Shown: positions 13,350 to 26,725 of the stretch, piece after piece
How positions within the stretch are numbered: position 1 is the stretch's first letter
Layout: each line of letters starts with the position of its first letter
NCBI GenBank assembly: GCA_033782935.1
Contig: JAWQEG010001537.1
Coordinates: 682,001-746,000 of the forward strand
Direction: 5' to 3'
Length of the DNA: 64,000 nt
From: Petrolisthes cinctipes
Taxonomy: Eukaryota > Arthropoda > Malacostraca > Decapoda > Porcellanidae
Notes under the pieces: generated by a model
The model's input: only the letters and a program-made list of their open reading frames with translations
Database searches by the model: none
Told to the model about the DNA's origin: nothing
Position numbers and translations under genes: made by a program

Positions 13350-14228
13350 CGAATTTTCTGGTGTTTTGAACCTGAATTTGGGATATAGACGGGTACAGAA
13401 GATGCATACACATATTGACTTTGGGCAATTATATATAGATTTTCAGCATGTTTTGGGCCTGTATTTTGAAAATACATTAACTCGGAGTAGGCATGTACAG
13501 ATCGCTTCTGGGACCCAAAAATATTGAATTTTCGGGTGTTTTGAACCTGAATTTGGGATATAGACGGGTACAGAAGATGCATACACATATTGACTTTGGG
13601 CACCTAAAATATTGATTTTCAGCATGTTTTGGGCCTGTATTTTGAAAATACATTAACACGGAGTAGGCATGTACAGATCGCTTTTGGGACCCAAAAATAT
13701 CGAATTTTCTGGTGTTTTGAACCTGAATTTAGGATATAGACGGATACAGAAGATGCATGCACATATCGACTTTGGGCATCTAAAATATCGATTTTGAGCA
13801 TGTTTTGGGCCTGTATTTTTAATATACTCTAACACGGAGTAGTCATGAACAGATCGCTTCAGGGACCCAAAAATATCGAATTTTCGGGTGTTTTGAGCCT
13901 GAATTTGAGATATAAACGGGTACAGAAGATGCATTCACATATCGACTTTGGGCACCTAAAATATCGATTTTGAGCATGTTTTAGGCCTGTATTTTGAAAA
14001 TACTATAGCACGGTGTAGACATGTACAGATCGCTTCTGAGACACAAAAAAATCGAATTTTCAGGGGTTTTGAGCCAGAATTTGAGATATAACCGGGTACG
14101 GAGGATGCATGGACATATCGACTTTTTGCACCTAAAATATCGATTTTGAGCATGTTTTGGGTTTGTATCTTGAAAAAATTCTAGCAAGGAGTAGGCATGT
14201 ACAGATCGCTTCTGGGACCCAAAAATAC
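13350..14228 (+). repeat. 5-monomer higher-order repeat (879 bp), copy B
   Basis: Same five monomers in the same order as copy A, displaced by exactly 879 bp. It overlaps the start of the 5,456-bp segmental duplication at 13,990, so part of it is repeated again from 19,446. Confidence 0.9.
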
Positions 14229-14422
14229 CGAATTTTCTGGTGTTTTGAACCTGAATTTGGGATATAGACGGGTACAGAAGATGCATACACATATTGACTT
14301 TGGGCAATTATATATAGATTTTCAGCATGTTTTGGGCCTGTATTTTGAAAATACATTAACTCGGAGTAGGCATGTACAGATCGCTTCTGGGACCCAAAAA
14401 TATTGAATTTTCGGGTGTTTTG
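14229..14422 (+). repeat. 5-monomer higher-order repeat (879 bp), partial copy C
   Basis: Follows copy B in register and matches it until about 14,423, where TTTTGAGCC replaces TTTTGAACC and a different monomer type follows. Only the first 1.1 monomers are present. This is the expected appearance of an unequal-exchange breakpoint. Confidence 0.85.
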
Positions 14423-17400
14423 AGCCTGAATTTGAGATATAAACGGGTACAGAAGATGCATGCACATATCGACTTTGGGCACCTAAAATATCGATTTTGA
14501 GCATGTTTTAGGCCTGTATTTTGAAAATACTATAGCACGGTGTAGACATGTACAGATCGCTTCTGGGACCCAAAAATATTGAATTTTCGGGTGTTTTGAG
14601 CCTGAATTTGAGATATAAACGGGTACAGATGATGCATGCACATATCGACTTTGGGAACCTAAAATATCGATTTTTAGCATGTTTTGGGCCTGTATTTTAA
14701 AAATACTCTAACACGGAGTAGACATGTACAGATCGCTTTTGGGACTCAAAAATATCGAATTTTCGGGTGTTTTGAGCCTGAATTTGAGATATAAACGGGT
14801 ACAGAAGATGCATGCACATATCGACTTTGGACACCTAAAATTTCGATTTATAGCATGTTTTAAGCCTGTATTTTAAAAACATTCTAGCACTGAGTAGGCA
14901 TGTGCAGATTGCTTAAGGGACCCAAAAATATCGAATTTTCGGAGTTTTGAGCTTGAATTTGAGATATAAACGGGTACAGAAGATGCATGCACATTTCGAC
15001 TTTTTGCACCTAAAATATCGATTTTGAGCATGTTTTGGGTCTGCATCTTGAAAATATTCTAGCAAGAAGTAAGCATGTACAGATTGCTTCTGGGACCCAA
15101 AAATATCGAATTTTCGAGTGTTTTGAACCTGAATTTGGGATATAGACGGGTACAGAAGATACATACACATATTGACTTTGGGCAGCTAAAATATCGATTT
15201 TCAGCATGTTATAGACCTGTATTTTGAAAATACTCTAACACGGAGTATGCATGTACACATTGCTGTTGGGACCCAAAAATATTGAATTTTCGGGTGTTTT
15301 GAGCCTGAATTTGAGATATAAACGGGTACAGATGATGCATGCACATATCGACTTTGGGAACCTAAAATATCGATTTTTAGCATGTTTTGGGCCTGTATTT
15401 TAAAAATACTCTAACACGGAGTAGACATGTACAGATCGCTTTTGGGACCCAAAAATATCGAATTTTAGGGGGTTGTGAGCCTGAATTTGAGATATAAACG
15501 GGTACAGAAGATGCATGCACATATCGACTTTGGACACCTAAAATATCGATTTATAGTATGTTTTAAGCCTGTATTTTAAAAACATTCTAGCACTGAGTAG
15601 GCATGTGCAGATTGCTTAAGGGACCCAAAAATATCGAATTTTCGGAGTTTTGAGCTTGAATTTGAGATATAAACGGGTACAGAAGATGCATGCACATATC
15701 GACTTTTTGCACTTAAAATATCGATTTTAAGCATGTTTTTGGTCTGTATCTTGAAAACATTCTAGCAAGGAGTAGGCATGTACAGATCGCTTTTGGGACC
15801 CAAAAATATCGAATTTTCTGGTGTTTAGAACTTGAATTTGGGATATACACGTGTACAGAAGATGCATGCACATATCGACTTTGGACACCTAAAATATCGA
15901 TTTATAGCATGTTTTAAGCCTGTATTTTAAAAACATTCTAGCACTGAGTAGGCATGTGCAGATTGCTTAAGGGACCCAAAAATATCGAATTTTCGGAGTT
16001 TTGAGCTTGAATTTGAGATATAAACGGGTACAGAAGATGCATGCACATATCGACTTTTTGCACTTAAAATATCGATTTTAAGCATGTTTTTGGTCTGTAT
16101 CTTGAAAACATTGTAGCAAGGAGTAGGCATGTACAGATCGCTTTTGGGACCCAAAAATATCGAATTTTCTGGTGTTTAGAACTTGAATTTAGGATATACA
16201 CGTGTACAGAAGATGCATACACATATTGACTTTGGGAACATAAAATATCGATTTTAAGCATGTTTTGGGCCTGTATTTTAAAAACACTCTAACACGGAGT
16301 ATGCACGTACAGATCGCTTCTGGGACCCAAAAATATGGAATTTTCTGGTGTTTTGAGCCTGATTTTGAGATATAAACGGGTACAGAAGATGCATGCACAT
16401 ATCGACTTTGGACACCTAAAATATCGATTTTTAGCATGTTTAGAGCCTATATTTTGAAAACATTCTAGCACTTTGTATGCATGTACAGATCGCTTAAGGG
16501 ACCCAAAAATATGGAAATTTCGGGTGTTTTGAGCCTGAATTTGAGATATAAATGGGTACAGAAGATGCATGCACATATCGACTTTTTGCACCTAAAATAT
16601 CGATTTTGAGCATGTCTTGGGTTTGTATCTTAAAAAATTCTAGTAAGGAGTAGGCATGTACAGATCGCTTTTGGGACCCAAAAATATCGAATTTTCTGGT
16701 GTTTTGAACCTGAATTTAGGATATAGACGGATACAGAAGATGCATGCACATATCGACTTTGGGCACCTAAAATATCGATTTTGAGCATGTTTTGGGCCTG
16801 TATTTTTAAAATACTCTAACACGGAGTAGTCATGAACAGATCGCTTCAGGGACCCAAAAATATCGAATTTTCGGGTGTTTTGAGCCTGAATTTGAGATAT
16901 AAACGGGTACAGAAGATGCATGCACATATCGACTTTGGGCACCTAAAATATCGATTTTGAGCATGTTTTAGGCCTGTATTTTGAAAATACTATAGCACGG
17001 TGTAGACATGTACAGATCGCTTCTGGGACACAAAAAAATCGATTTTTTGGGTGTTTTGAGCCTGAATTTGAGATATAAACGGGTACGGAGGATGCATGGA
17101 CATATCGACTTTTTGCACCTAAAATATCGATTTTGAGCATGTTTTGGGTTTGTATCTTGAAAAAATTCTAGCAAGGAGTAGGCATGTACAGATCGCTTCT
17201 GGGACCCAAAAATACCAAATTTTCTGGTGTTTTGAACCTGAATTTGGGATATAGACGGGTACAGAAGATGCATACACATATTGACTTTGGGCAATTATAT
17301 ATAGATTTTCAGCATGTTTTGGGCCTGTATTTTGAAAATACATTAACTCGGAGTAGGCATGTACAGATCGCTCCTGGGACCCAAAAATATTGAATTTTCG

Positions 17401-18144
17401 GGTGTTTTGAGCCTGAATTTGAGATATAAACGGGTACAGATGATGCATGCACATATCGACTTTGGGAACCTAAAATATCGATTTTTAGCATGTTTTGGGC
17501 CTGTATTTTAAAAATACTCTAACACGGAGTAGACATGTACAGATCGCTTTTGGGACTCAAAAATATCGAATTTTCGGGTGTTTTGAGCCTGAATTTGAGA
17601 TATAAACGGGTACAGAAGATGCATGCACATATCGACTTTGGACACCTAAAATTTCGATTTATAGCATGTTTTAAGCCTGTATTTTAAAAACATTCTAGCA
17701 CTGAGTAGGCATGTGCAGATTGCTTAAGGGACCCAAAAATATCGAATTTTCGGAGTTTTGAGCTTGAATTTGAGATATAAACGGGTACAGAAGATGCATG
17801 CACATTTCGACTTTTTGCACCTAAAATATCGATTTTGAGCATGTTTTGGGTCTGTATCTTGAAAATATTCTAGCAAGAAGTAAGCATGTACAGATTGCTT
17901 CTGGGACCCAAAAATATCGAATTTTCGAGTGTTTTGAACCTGAATTTGGGATATAGACGGGTACAGAAGATACATACACATATTGACTTTGGGCAGCTAA
18001 AATATCGATTTTCAGCATGTTATAGACCTGTATTTTGAAAATACTCTAACACGGAGTATGCATGTACACATTGCTGTTGGGACCCAAAAATATTGAATAT
18101 TCGGGTGTTTTGAGTCTGAATTTGAGATATAAACGGGTACAGAA

Positions 18145-18160
18145 GATGCAGATGCATGCA
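18145..18160 (+). repeat. 6-bp tandem insertion in a monomer
   Basis: GATGCA is doubled to give GATGCAGATGCATGC, making this unit 6 bp longer. The same insertion is at 23,601-23,616 in copy 2 of the 5,456-bp duplication and was seen nowhere else, so it tags that segment. Confidence 0.85.
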
Positions 18161-19445
18161 CCTATCGACTTTGGGCACCCAAAATATCGATTTTGAGCAT
18201 GTTTTGGGCCTGTATTTTTAAAATACCCTAACACTGAGTAGACACGTACAGATCGCTTCTGGAACCCAAATAATTCGAATTTTAGGGGGTTGTGAGCCTG
18301 AATTTGAGATATGAACTGGTACAGAAGATGCATGCACATATCGACTTTGGGCACCTAAAATATCGATTTTGAGCATGTTTTGGGCCTGTATTTTGAAAAT
18401 ACTATAGAACGGTGTAGACATGTACAGATCGCTTTTGGGACCCAAAAATATCGAATTTTCGGGTGTTTTGAGCCTGAATTTGAGATATAAACGGGTACAG
18501 AAGATGCATGCACATATCGACTTTGGACACCTAAAATATCGATTTTTAGCATGTTTTGAGCCTATATTTTGAAAACATTCTAGCACTGAGTATGCATGTA
18601 CAGATCGCTTAAGGGACCCAAAAACATGGAATTTTCGGGTGTTTTAAGCCTGAATTTGAGATATAAACGGGTACAGAAGATGAATGCACATATCGACTTT
18701 TTGCACCTAAAATATCGATTTTGAGCATGTTTTATGTTTGTATCTTGAAAAAATTCTAGCAAGGAGTAGGCATGTACAGATCGCTTCTGGGACCCAAAAA
18801 TATCGAATTTTCGGGAGTTTTAAACCTGAATTTGGGATATAGACGGATACAGAAGATGCATGCACATATCGATTTTGGGCACCTAAAATATCGATTTTCA
18901 GCATGTTTTGGGCCTGTATTTTGAAAATACTCTAACACGGAGTATGCATGTACACATTGCTTTTGGGACCCAAAAATATCGAATATTCGGGTGTTTTGAG
19001 ACTGAATTTGAGATATAAACGAGTACAGAAGATGCATTCACATATCGACTTTGGACACCTAAAATATCGATTTTTAGCATGTTTTGAGCCTATATTTTGA
19101 AAACATTCTAGCACTGAGTATGCATGTACAGATCGCTTAAGGGACCCAAAAATATGGAATTTTCGGGTGTTTTGAGCCTGAATTTGAGATATAAACGGGT
19201 ACAGAAGATACATGCACATATCGACTTTAGGCACCTAAAATATCGATTTTGAGCATGTTTTGGGCATGTATTTTAAAAATACTCTAACACGGAGTAGACA
19301 TGTACAGATCGCTTTTAATGACCCAAAAATATCGAATTTTCGGGTGTTTTGAGTTTGAATTTGAGATATAAACGGGTACAGAAGATGCATGCACATATCG
19401 ACTTTGGACACCTAAAATATCGATTTTTAGCATGTTTTGAGCCTA

Positions 19446-22400
19446 TATTTTGAAAATACTATAGCACGGTGTAGACATGTACAGATCGCTTCTGAGACAC
19501 AAAAAAATCGAATTTTCAGGGGTTTTGAGCCAGAATTTGAGATATAACCGGGTACGGAGGATGCATGGACATATCGACTTTTTGCACCTAAAATATCGAT
19601 TTTGAGCATGTTTTGGGTTTGTATCTTGAAAAAATTCTAGCAAGGAGTAGGCATGTACAGATCGCTTCTGGGACCCAAAAATACCGAATTTTCTGGTGTT
19701 TTGAACCTGAATTTGGGATATAGACGGGTACAGAAGATGCATACACATATTGACTTTGGGCAATTATATATAGATTTTCAGCATGTTTTGGGCCTGTATT
19801 TTGAAAATACATTAACTCGGAGTAGGCATGTACAGATCGCTTCTGGGACCCAAAAATATTGAATTTTCGGGTGTTTTGAGCCTGAATTTGAGATATAAAC
19901 GGGTACAGAAGATGCATGCACATATCGACTTTGGGCACCTAAAATATCGATTTTGAGCATGTTTTAGGCCTGTATTTTGAAAATACTATAGCACGGTGTA
20001 GACATGTACAGATCGCTTCTGGGACCCAAAAATATTGAATTTTCGGGTGTTTTGAGCCTGAATTTGAGATATAAACGGGTACAGATGATGCATGCACATA
20101 TCGACTTTGGGAACCTAAAATATCGATTTTTAGCATGTTTTGGGCCTGTATTTTAAAAATACTCTAACACGGAGTAGACATGTACAGATCGCTTTTGGGA
20201 CTCAAAAATATCGAATTTTCGGGTGTTTTGAGCCTGAATTTGAGATATAAACGGGTACAGAAGATGCATGCACATATCGACTTTGGACACCTAAAATTTC
20301 GATTTATAGCATGTTTTAAGCCTGTATTTTAAAAACATTCTAGCACTGAGTAGGCATGTGCAGATTGCTTAAGGGACCCAAAAATATCGAATTTTCGGAG
20401 TTTTGAGCTTGAATTTGAGATATAAACGGGTACAGAAGATGCATGCACATTTCGACTTTTTGCACCTAAAATATCGATTTTGAGCATGTTTTGGGTCTGC
20501 ATCTTGAAAATATTCTAGCAAGAAGTAAGCATGTACAGATTGCTTCTGGGACCCAAAAATATCGAATTTTCGAGTGTTTTGAACCTGAATTTGGGATATA
20601 GACGGGTACAGAAGATACATACACATATTGACTTTGGGCAGCTAAAATATCGATTTTCAGCATGTTATAGACCTGTATTTTGAAAATACTCTAACACGGA
20701 GTATGCATGTACACATTGCTGTTGGGACCCAAAAATATTGAATTTTCGGGTGTTTTGAGCCTGAATTTGAGATATAAACGGGTACAGATGATGCATGCAC
20801 ATATCGACTTTGGGAACCTAAAATATCGATTTTTAGCATGTTTTGGGCCTGTATTTTAAAAATACTCTAACACGGAGTAGACATGTACAGATCGCTTTTG
20901 GGACCCAAAAATATCGAATTTTAGGGGGTTGTGAGCCTGAATTTGAGATATAAACGGGTACAGAAGATGCATGCACATATCGACTTTGGACACCTAAAAT
21001 ATCGATTTATAGTATGTTTTAAGCCTGTATTTTAAAAACATTCTAGCACTGAGTAGGCATGTGCAGATTGCTTAAGGGACCCAAAAATATCGAATTTTCG
21101 GAGTTTTGAGCTTGAATTTGAGATATAAACGGGTACAGAAGATGCATGCACATATCGACTTTTTGCACTTAAAATATCGATTTTAAGCATGTTTTTGGTC
21201 TGTATCTTGAAAACATTCTAGCAAGGAGTAGGCATGTACAGATCGCTTTTGGGACCCAAAAATATCGAATTTTCTGGTGTTTAGAACTTGAATTTGGGAT
21301 ATACACGTGTACAGAAGATGCATGCACATATCGACTTTGGACACCTAAAATATCGATTTATAGCATGTTTTAAGCCTGTATTTTAAAAACATTCTAGCAC
21401 TGAGTAGGCATGTGCAGATTGCTTAAGGGACCCAAAAATATCGAATTTTCGGAGTTTTGAGCTTGAATTTGAGATATAAACGGGTACAGAAGATGCATGC
21501 ACATATCGACTTTTTGCACTTAAAATATCGATTTTAAGCATGTTTTTGGTCTGTATCTTGAAAACATTGTAGCAAGGAGTAGGCATGTACAGATCGCTTT
21601 TGGGACCCAAAAATATCGAATTTTCTGGTGTTTAGAACTTGAATTTAGGATATACACGTGTACAGAAGATGCATACACATATTGACTTTGGGAACATAAA
21701 ATATCGATTTTAAGCATGTTTTGGGCCTGTATTTTAAAAACACTCTAACACGGAGTATGCACGTACAGATCGCTTCTGGGACCCAAAAATATGGAATTTT
21801 CTGGTGTTTTGAGCCTGATTTTGAGATATAAACGGGTACAGAAGATGCATGCACATATCGACTTTGGACACCTAAAATATCGATTTTTAGCATGTTTAGA
21901 GCCTATATTTTGAAAACATTCTAGCACTTTGTATGCATGTACAGATCGCTTAAGGGACCCAAAAATATGGAAATTTCGGGTGTTTTGAGCCTGAATTTGA
22001 GATATAAATGGGTACAGAAGATGCATGCACATATCGACTTTTTGCACCTAAAATATCGATTTTGAGCATGTCTTGGGTTTGTATCTTAAAAAATTCTAGT
22101 AAGGAGTAGGCATGTACAGATCGCTTTTGGGACCCAAAAATATCGAATTTTCTGGTGTTTTGAACCTGAATTTAGGATATAGACGGATACAGAAGATGCA
22201 TGCACATATCGACTTTGGGCACCTAAAATATCGATTTTGAGCATGTTTTGGGCCTGTATTTTTAAAATACTCTAACACGGAGTAGTCATGAACAGATCGC
22301 TTCAGGGACCCAAAAATATCGAATTTTCGGGTGTTTTGAGCCTGAATTTGAGATATAAACGGGTACAGAAGATGCATGCACATATCGACTTTGGGCACCT

Positions 22401-24901
22401 AAAATATCGATTTTGAGCATGTTTTAGGCCTGTATTTTGAAAATACTATAGCACGGTGTAGACATGTACAGATCGCTTCTGGGACACAAAAAAATCGATT
22501 TTTTGGGTGTTTTGAGCCTGAATTTGAGATATAAACGGGTACGGAGGATGCATGGACATATCGACTTTTTGCACCTAAAATATCGATTTTGAGCATGTTT
22601 TGGGTTTGTATCTTGAAAAAATTCTAGCAAGGAGTAGGCATGTACAGATCGCTTCTGGGACCCAAAAATACCAAATTTTCTGGTGTTTTGAACCTGAATT
22701 TGGGATATAGACGGGTACAGAAGATGCATACACATATTGACTTTGGGCAATTATATATAGATTTTCAGCATGTTTTGGGCCTGTATTTTGAAAATACATT
22801 AACTCGGAGTAGGCATGTACAGATCGCTCCTGGGACCCAAAAATATTGAATTTTCGGGTGTTTTGAGCCTGAATTTGAGATATAAACGGGTACAGATGAT
22901 GCATGCACATATCGACTTTGGGAACCTAAAATATCGATTTTTAGCATGTTTTGGGCCTGTATTTTAAAAATACTCTAACACGGAGTAGACATGTACAGAT
23001 CGCTTTTGGGACTCAAAAATATCGAATTTTCGGGTGTTTTGAGCCTGAATTTGAGATATAAACGGGTACAGAAGATGCATGCACATATCGACTTTGGACA
23101 CCTAAAATTTCGATTTATAGCATGTTTTAAGCCTGTATTTTAAAAACATTCTAGCACTGAGTAGGCATGTGCAGATTGCTTAAGGGACCCAAAAATATCG
23201 AATTTTCGGAGTTTTGAGCTTGAATTTGAGATATAAACGGGTACAGAAGATGCATGCACATTTCGACTTTTTGCACCTAAAATATCGATTTTGAGCATGT
23301 TTTGGGTCTGTATCTTGAAAATATTCTAGCAAGAAGTAAGCATGTACAGATTGCTTCTGGGACCCAAAAATATCGAATTTTCGAGTGTTTTGAACCTGAA
23401 TTTGGGATATAGACGGGTACAGAAGATACATACACATATTGACTTTGGGCAGCTAAAATATCGATTTTCAGCATGTTATAGACCTGTATTTTGAAAATAC
23501 TCTAACACGGAGTATGCATGTACACATTGCTGTTGGGACCCAAAAATATTGAATATTCGGGTGTTTTGAGTCTGAATTTGAGATATAAACGGGTACAGAA
23601 GATGCAGATGCATGCACCTATCGACTTTGGGCACCCAAAATATCGATTTTGAGCATGTTTTGGGCCTGTATTTTTAAAATACCCTAACACTGAGTAGACA
23701 CGTACAGATCGCTTCTGGAACCCAAATAATTCGAATTTTAGGGGGTTGTGAGCCTGAATTTGAGATATGAACTGGTACAGAAGATGCATGCACATATCGA
23801 CTTTGGGCACCTAAAATATCGATTTTGAGCATGTTTTGGGCCTGTATTTTGAAAATACTATAGAACGGTGTAGACATGTACAGATCGCTTTTGGGACCCA
23901 AAAATATCGAATTTTCGGGTGTTTTGAGCCTGAATTTGAGATATAAACGGGTACAGAAGATGCATGCACATATCGACTTTGGACACCTAAAATATCGATT
24001 TTTAGCATGTTTTGAGCCTATATTTTGAAAACATTCTAGCACTGAGTATGCATGTACAGATCGCTTAAGGGACCCAAAAACATGGAATTTTCGGGTGTTT
24101 TAAGCCTGAATTTGAGATATAAACGGGTACAGAAGATGAATGCACATATCGACTTTTTGCACCTAAAATATCGATTTTGAGCATGTTTTATGTTTGTATC
24201 TTGAAAAAATTCTAGCAAGGAGTAGGCATGTACAGATCGCTTCTGGGACCCAAAAATATCGAATTTTCGGGAGTTTTAAACCTGAATTTGGGATATAGAC
24301 GGATACAGAAGATGCATGCACATATCGATTTTGGGCACCTAAAATATCGATTTTCAGCATGTTTTGGGCCTGTATTTTGAAAATACTCTAACACGGAGTA
24401 TGCATGTACACATTGCTTTTGGGACCCAAAAATATCGAATATTCGGGTGTTTTGAGACTGAATTTGAGATATAAACGAGTACAGAAGATGCATTCACATA
24501 TCGACTTTGGACACCTAAAATATCGATTTTTAGCATGTTTTGAGCCTATATTTTGAAAACATTCTAGCACTGAGTATGCATGTACAGATCGCTTAAGGGA
24601 CCCAAAAATATGGAATTTTCGGGTGTTTTGAGCCTGAATTTGAGATATAAACGGGTACAGAAGATACATGCACATATCGACTTTAGGCACCTAAAATATC
24701 GATTTTGAGCATGTTTTGGGCATGTATTTTAAAAATACTCTAACACGGAGTAGACATGTACAGATCGCTTTTAATGACCCAAAAATATCGAATTTTCGGG
24801 TGTTTTGAGTTTGAATTTGAGATATAAACGGGTACAGAAGATGCATGCACATATCGACTTTGGACACCTAAAATATCGATTTTTAGCATGTTTTGAGCCT
24901 A
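19446..24901 (+). repeat. 31-monomer segmental duplication (5,456 bp), copy 2
   Basis: Directly follows copy 1. The left junction lies within the 11 bp TATTTTGAAAA (19,446-19,456). To its left the sequence matches the end of the segment (GAGCCTATATTTTG, as at 24,897), and to its right it matches 13,990 onward (TACTATAGCACGG). The end is set near 24,912, where ACATTCTAGC replaces TACTATAGC. Apparent identity over 5.4 kb implies a very recent event. An assembly artefact is the main alternative. Confidence 0.95.
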
Positions 24902-25870
24902 TATTTTGAAAACATTCTAGCACTGAGTATGCATGTACAGATCGCTTATGGGACCCAAAAAAAATCGAATTTTCTGGTGTTTTGAACCTGAATTAGGGAT
25001 ATAAACGGATACAGAAGATGCATGCACATATCGACTTTGGGCACCCAAAATATCGATTTTGAGCATGTTTTGGGCCTGTATTTTGAAAATACTAGAGCAC
25101 GGTGTAGACATGTATAGATCGCTTCTGGGACACAAAAATATCGTTTTTTTGGGTGTTTTGAGCCTGAATTTGAGATATAAACGGGTACAGAAGATGCATG
25201 CACATATCGACTTTGGCACCCAAAACATCGATTTTTAGTATGTTTCCGGCGTATAATTTGAAAATATTCTTGCACTGAGTAGGCATGTACAGATCGCTTC
25301 TGGTACCCAAAAATATCGAATTTTCTGGTGTTTTGAACCTGAATTTGGGATATAGACGGGTACAGAAGATGCATACACATATTGACTTTGGGCACCTAAA
25401 ATATAGATTTTCAGCATGTTTTGGGCCTGTATTTTAAAAATACATTAACACGAAGTAGGCATGTACAGATCGCTTCTGGGACCCAAAAATATTGAATTTT
25501 CGGGTGTTTTGAGCCTGAATTTGAGATATAAACGGGTTCAGAAGATTCATGCACATATCGACTTTTTGCACTTAAAATATCGATTTTTAACATGTTTTGG
25601 GTCTGTATCTTGAAAACATTCTAGCAAGGAGTAGGCATGTACAGATCGCTTCTGGGACCCAAAAAAATCAAATTTTCTGGTGTTTTGAACCTGAATTAGG
25701 GATATACACGAGTACAGAAGATGCATACACATTTTGGCTTTGGGCACATAAAATATCGATTTTCAGCATGTTTTGGGCCTGTATTTTAAAAACACTCTAA
25801 CACGGAGTAGGCATGTACAGATCGCTTCTGGGACCCAAAAATATCGAATTTTCGGGGGTTTTGAGCCAGA
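24902..25870 (+). repeat. Monomers without long duplicates
   Basis: Ordinary 175-176-bp units of mixed type. I found no long partner for this stretch elsewhere in the window. Variants include GGCGTATAATTTG (near 25,249), a type that recurs at 32.6, 34.9, 40.0 and 43.2 kb. Confidence 0.6.
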
Positions 25871-26302
25871 ATTTGGGATATAACCGGGTACAGAGGATGC
25901 ATGCACATATCGACTTTTTGCACCTAAAATATCGATTTTGAGCATGTTTTGGGTCTGTAACTTGAAAAAATTCTAGCAAGGAGTAGGCATGTACAGATCG
26001 CTTCAGGGCCCCTAAAATACCGAATTTTCTGGTGTTTTGATCCTGAATTTGGGATATAGACGGGTACAGAAGATGCATACACATATTGACTTTGGGCACC
26101 TAAAATATAGATTTTCAGCATTTTTTGGGCCTGTATTTTAAAAATACATTAACACGGAGTAGGCATGTACAGATCGCTTCTGGGACCCAAAAATATTGAA
26201 TTTTCGGGTGTTTTGAGCCTGAATTTGAGATATAAACGGGTTCAGAAGATTCATGCACATATCGACTTTGGGCACCTAAAATATCGATTTTTAACATGTT
26301 TT
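25871..26302 (+). repeat. Duplicated segment, 11-monomer spacing, copy 1
   Basis: Matches 27,806-28,237 at a spacing of 1,935 bp. Private markers are TCTGTAACTTGAAAAAATTC, GGGCCCCTAAAATACC, GCATTTTTTGGGCC and AAGATTCATGCAC. A few single-base differences exist (CTTCAGGGCC versus TTTCTGGGCC). Confidence 0.8.
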
Positions 26303-26309
26303 TGGACTG

Positions 26310-26725
26310 TATTTTTAAAATACTCCAACACTGAGTAGACACGTACAAATTGCTTCTGGAACCCAAATAAATCGAATTTTAGGGTGTTCTGAGCCTGAAT
26401 TTGAGATATGAACGGGTACAGAAGATGCACGCACATATCGACTTTGGGCACCTAAAATATTGATTTTGAGCATGTTTTGGGCCTGTATTTTGAAAATACT
26501 ATAGCACGGTGTAGACATATACAGATCGCTTCTGGGACACAAAAATATCGAATTTTCGGGGGTTTTGAGCCAGAAATTGGGATATAACCGGGTACAGAGG
26601 ATGCATGCACATATCGACTTTTTGAACCTAAAGTATCGATTTTGATCATGTTTTGGGTCTGTATCTTGAAAAAATTCTAGCAAGGAGTAGGCATGTACAG
26701 ATCGCATCTAGGACCCAAAAATACC
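26310..26725 (+). repeat. Duplicated segment, 17-monomer spacing, copy 1
   Basis: Matches 29,301-29,716 at a spacing of 2,991 bp, and again 30,357 onward at a further 1,056 bp. Shared markers are ACTCCAACACTGAG, CACGTACAAAT, AGATGCACGCACAT, CCAGAAATTGGG and TGAACCTAAA. Confidence 0.8.

Larger units (their letters stand above)
13990..19445 (+). repeat. 31-monomer segmental duplication (5,456 bp), copy 1
   Basis: Every position I compared is repeated 5,456 bp downstream with no difference, including rare private features: the 6-bp insertion GATGCAGATGCATGC near 18,145, CTTTTAATGACCC near 19,315 and CTCCTGGGACCC near 17,373. The spacing equals exactly 31 units of 176 bp. The segment contains part of the 879-bp repeat at its left end and about 28 further, non-identical monomers. 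Confidence 0.95.

Noticed and set aside
13990..24901. Pure assembly duplication artefact as the explanation of the 5,456-bp repeat
   Set aside because: It cannot be excluded without reads, but smaller duplications with graded divergence across the window show that genuine exchanges of this type occur here, so it is reported as real with that caveat.
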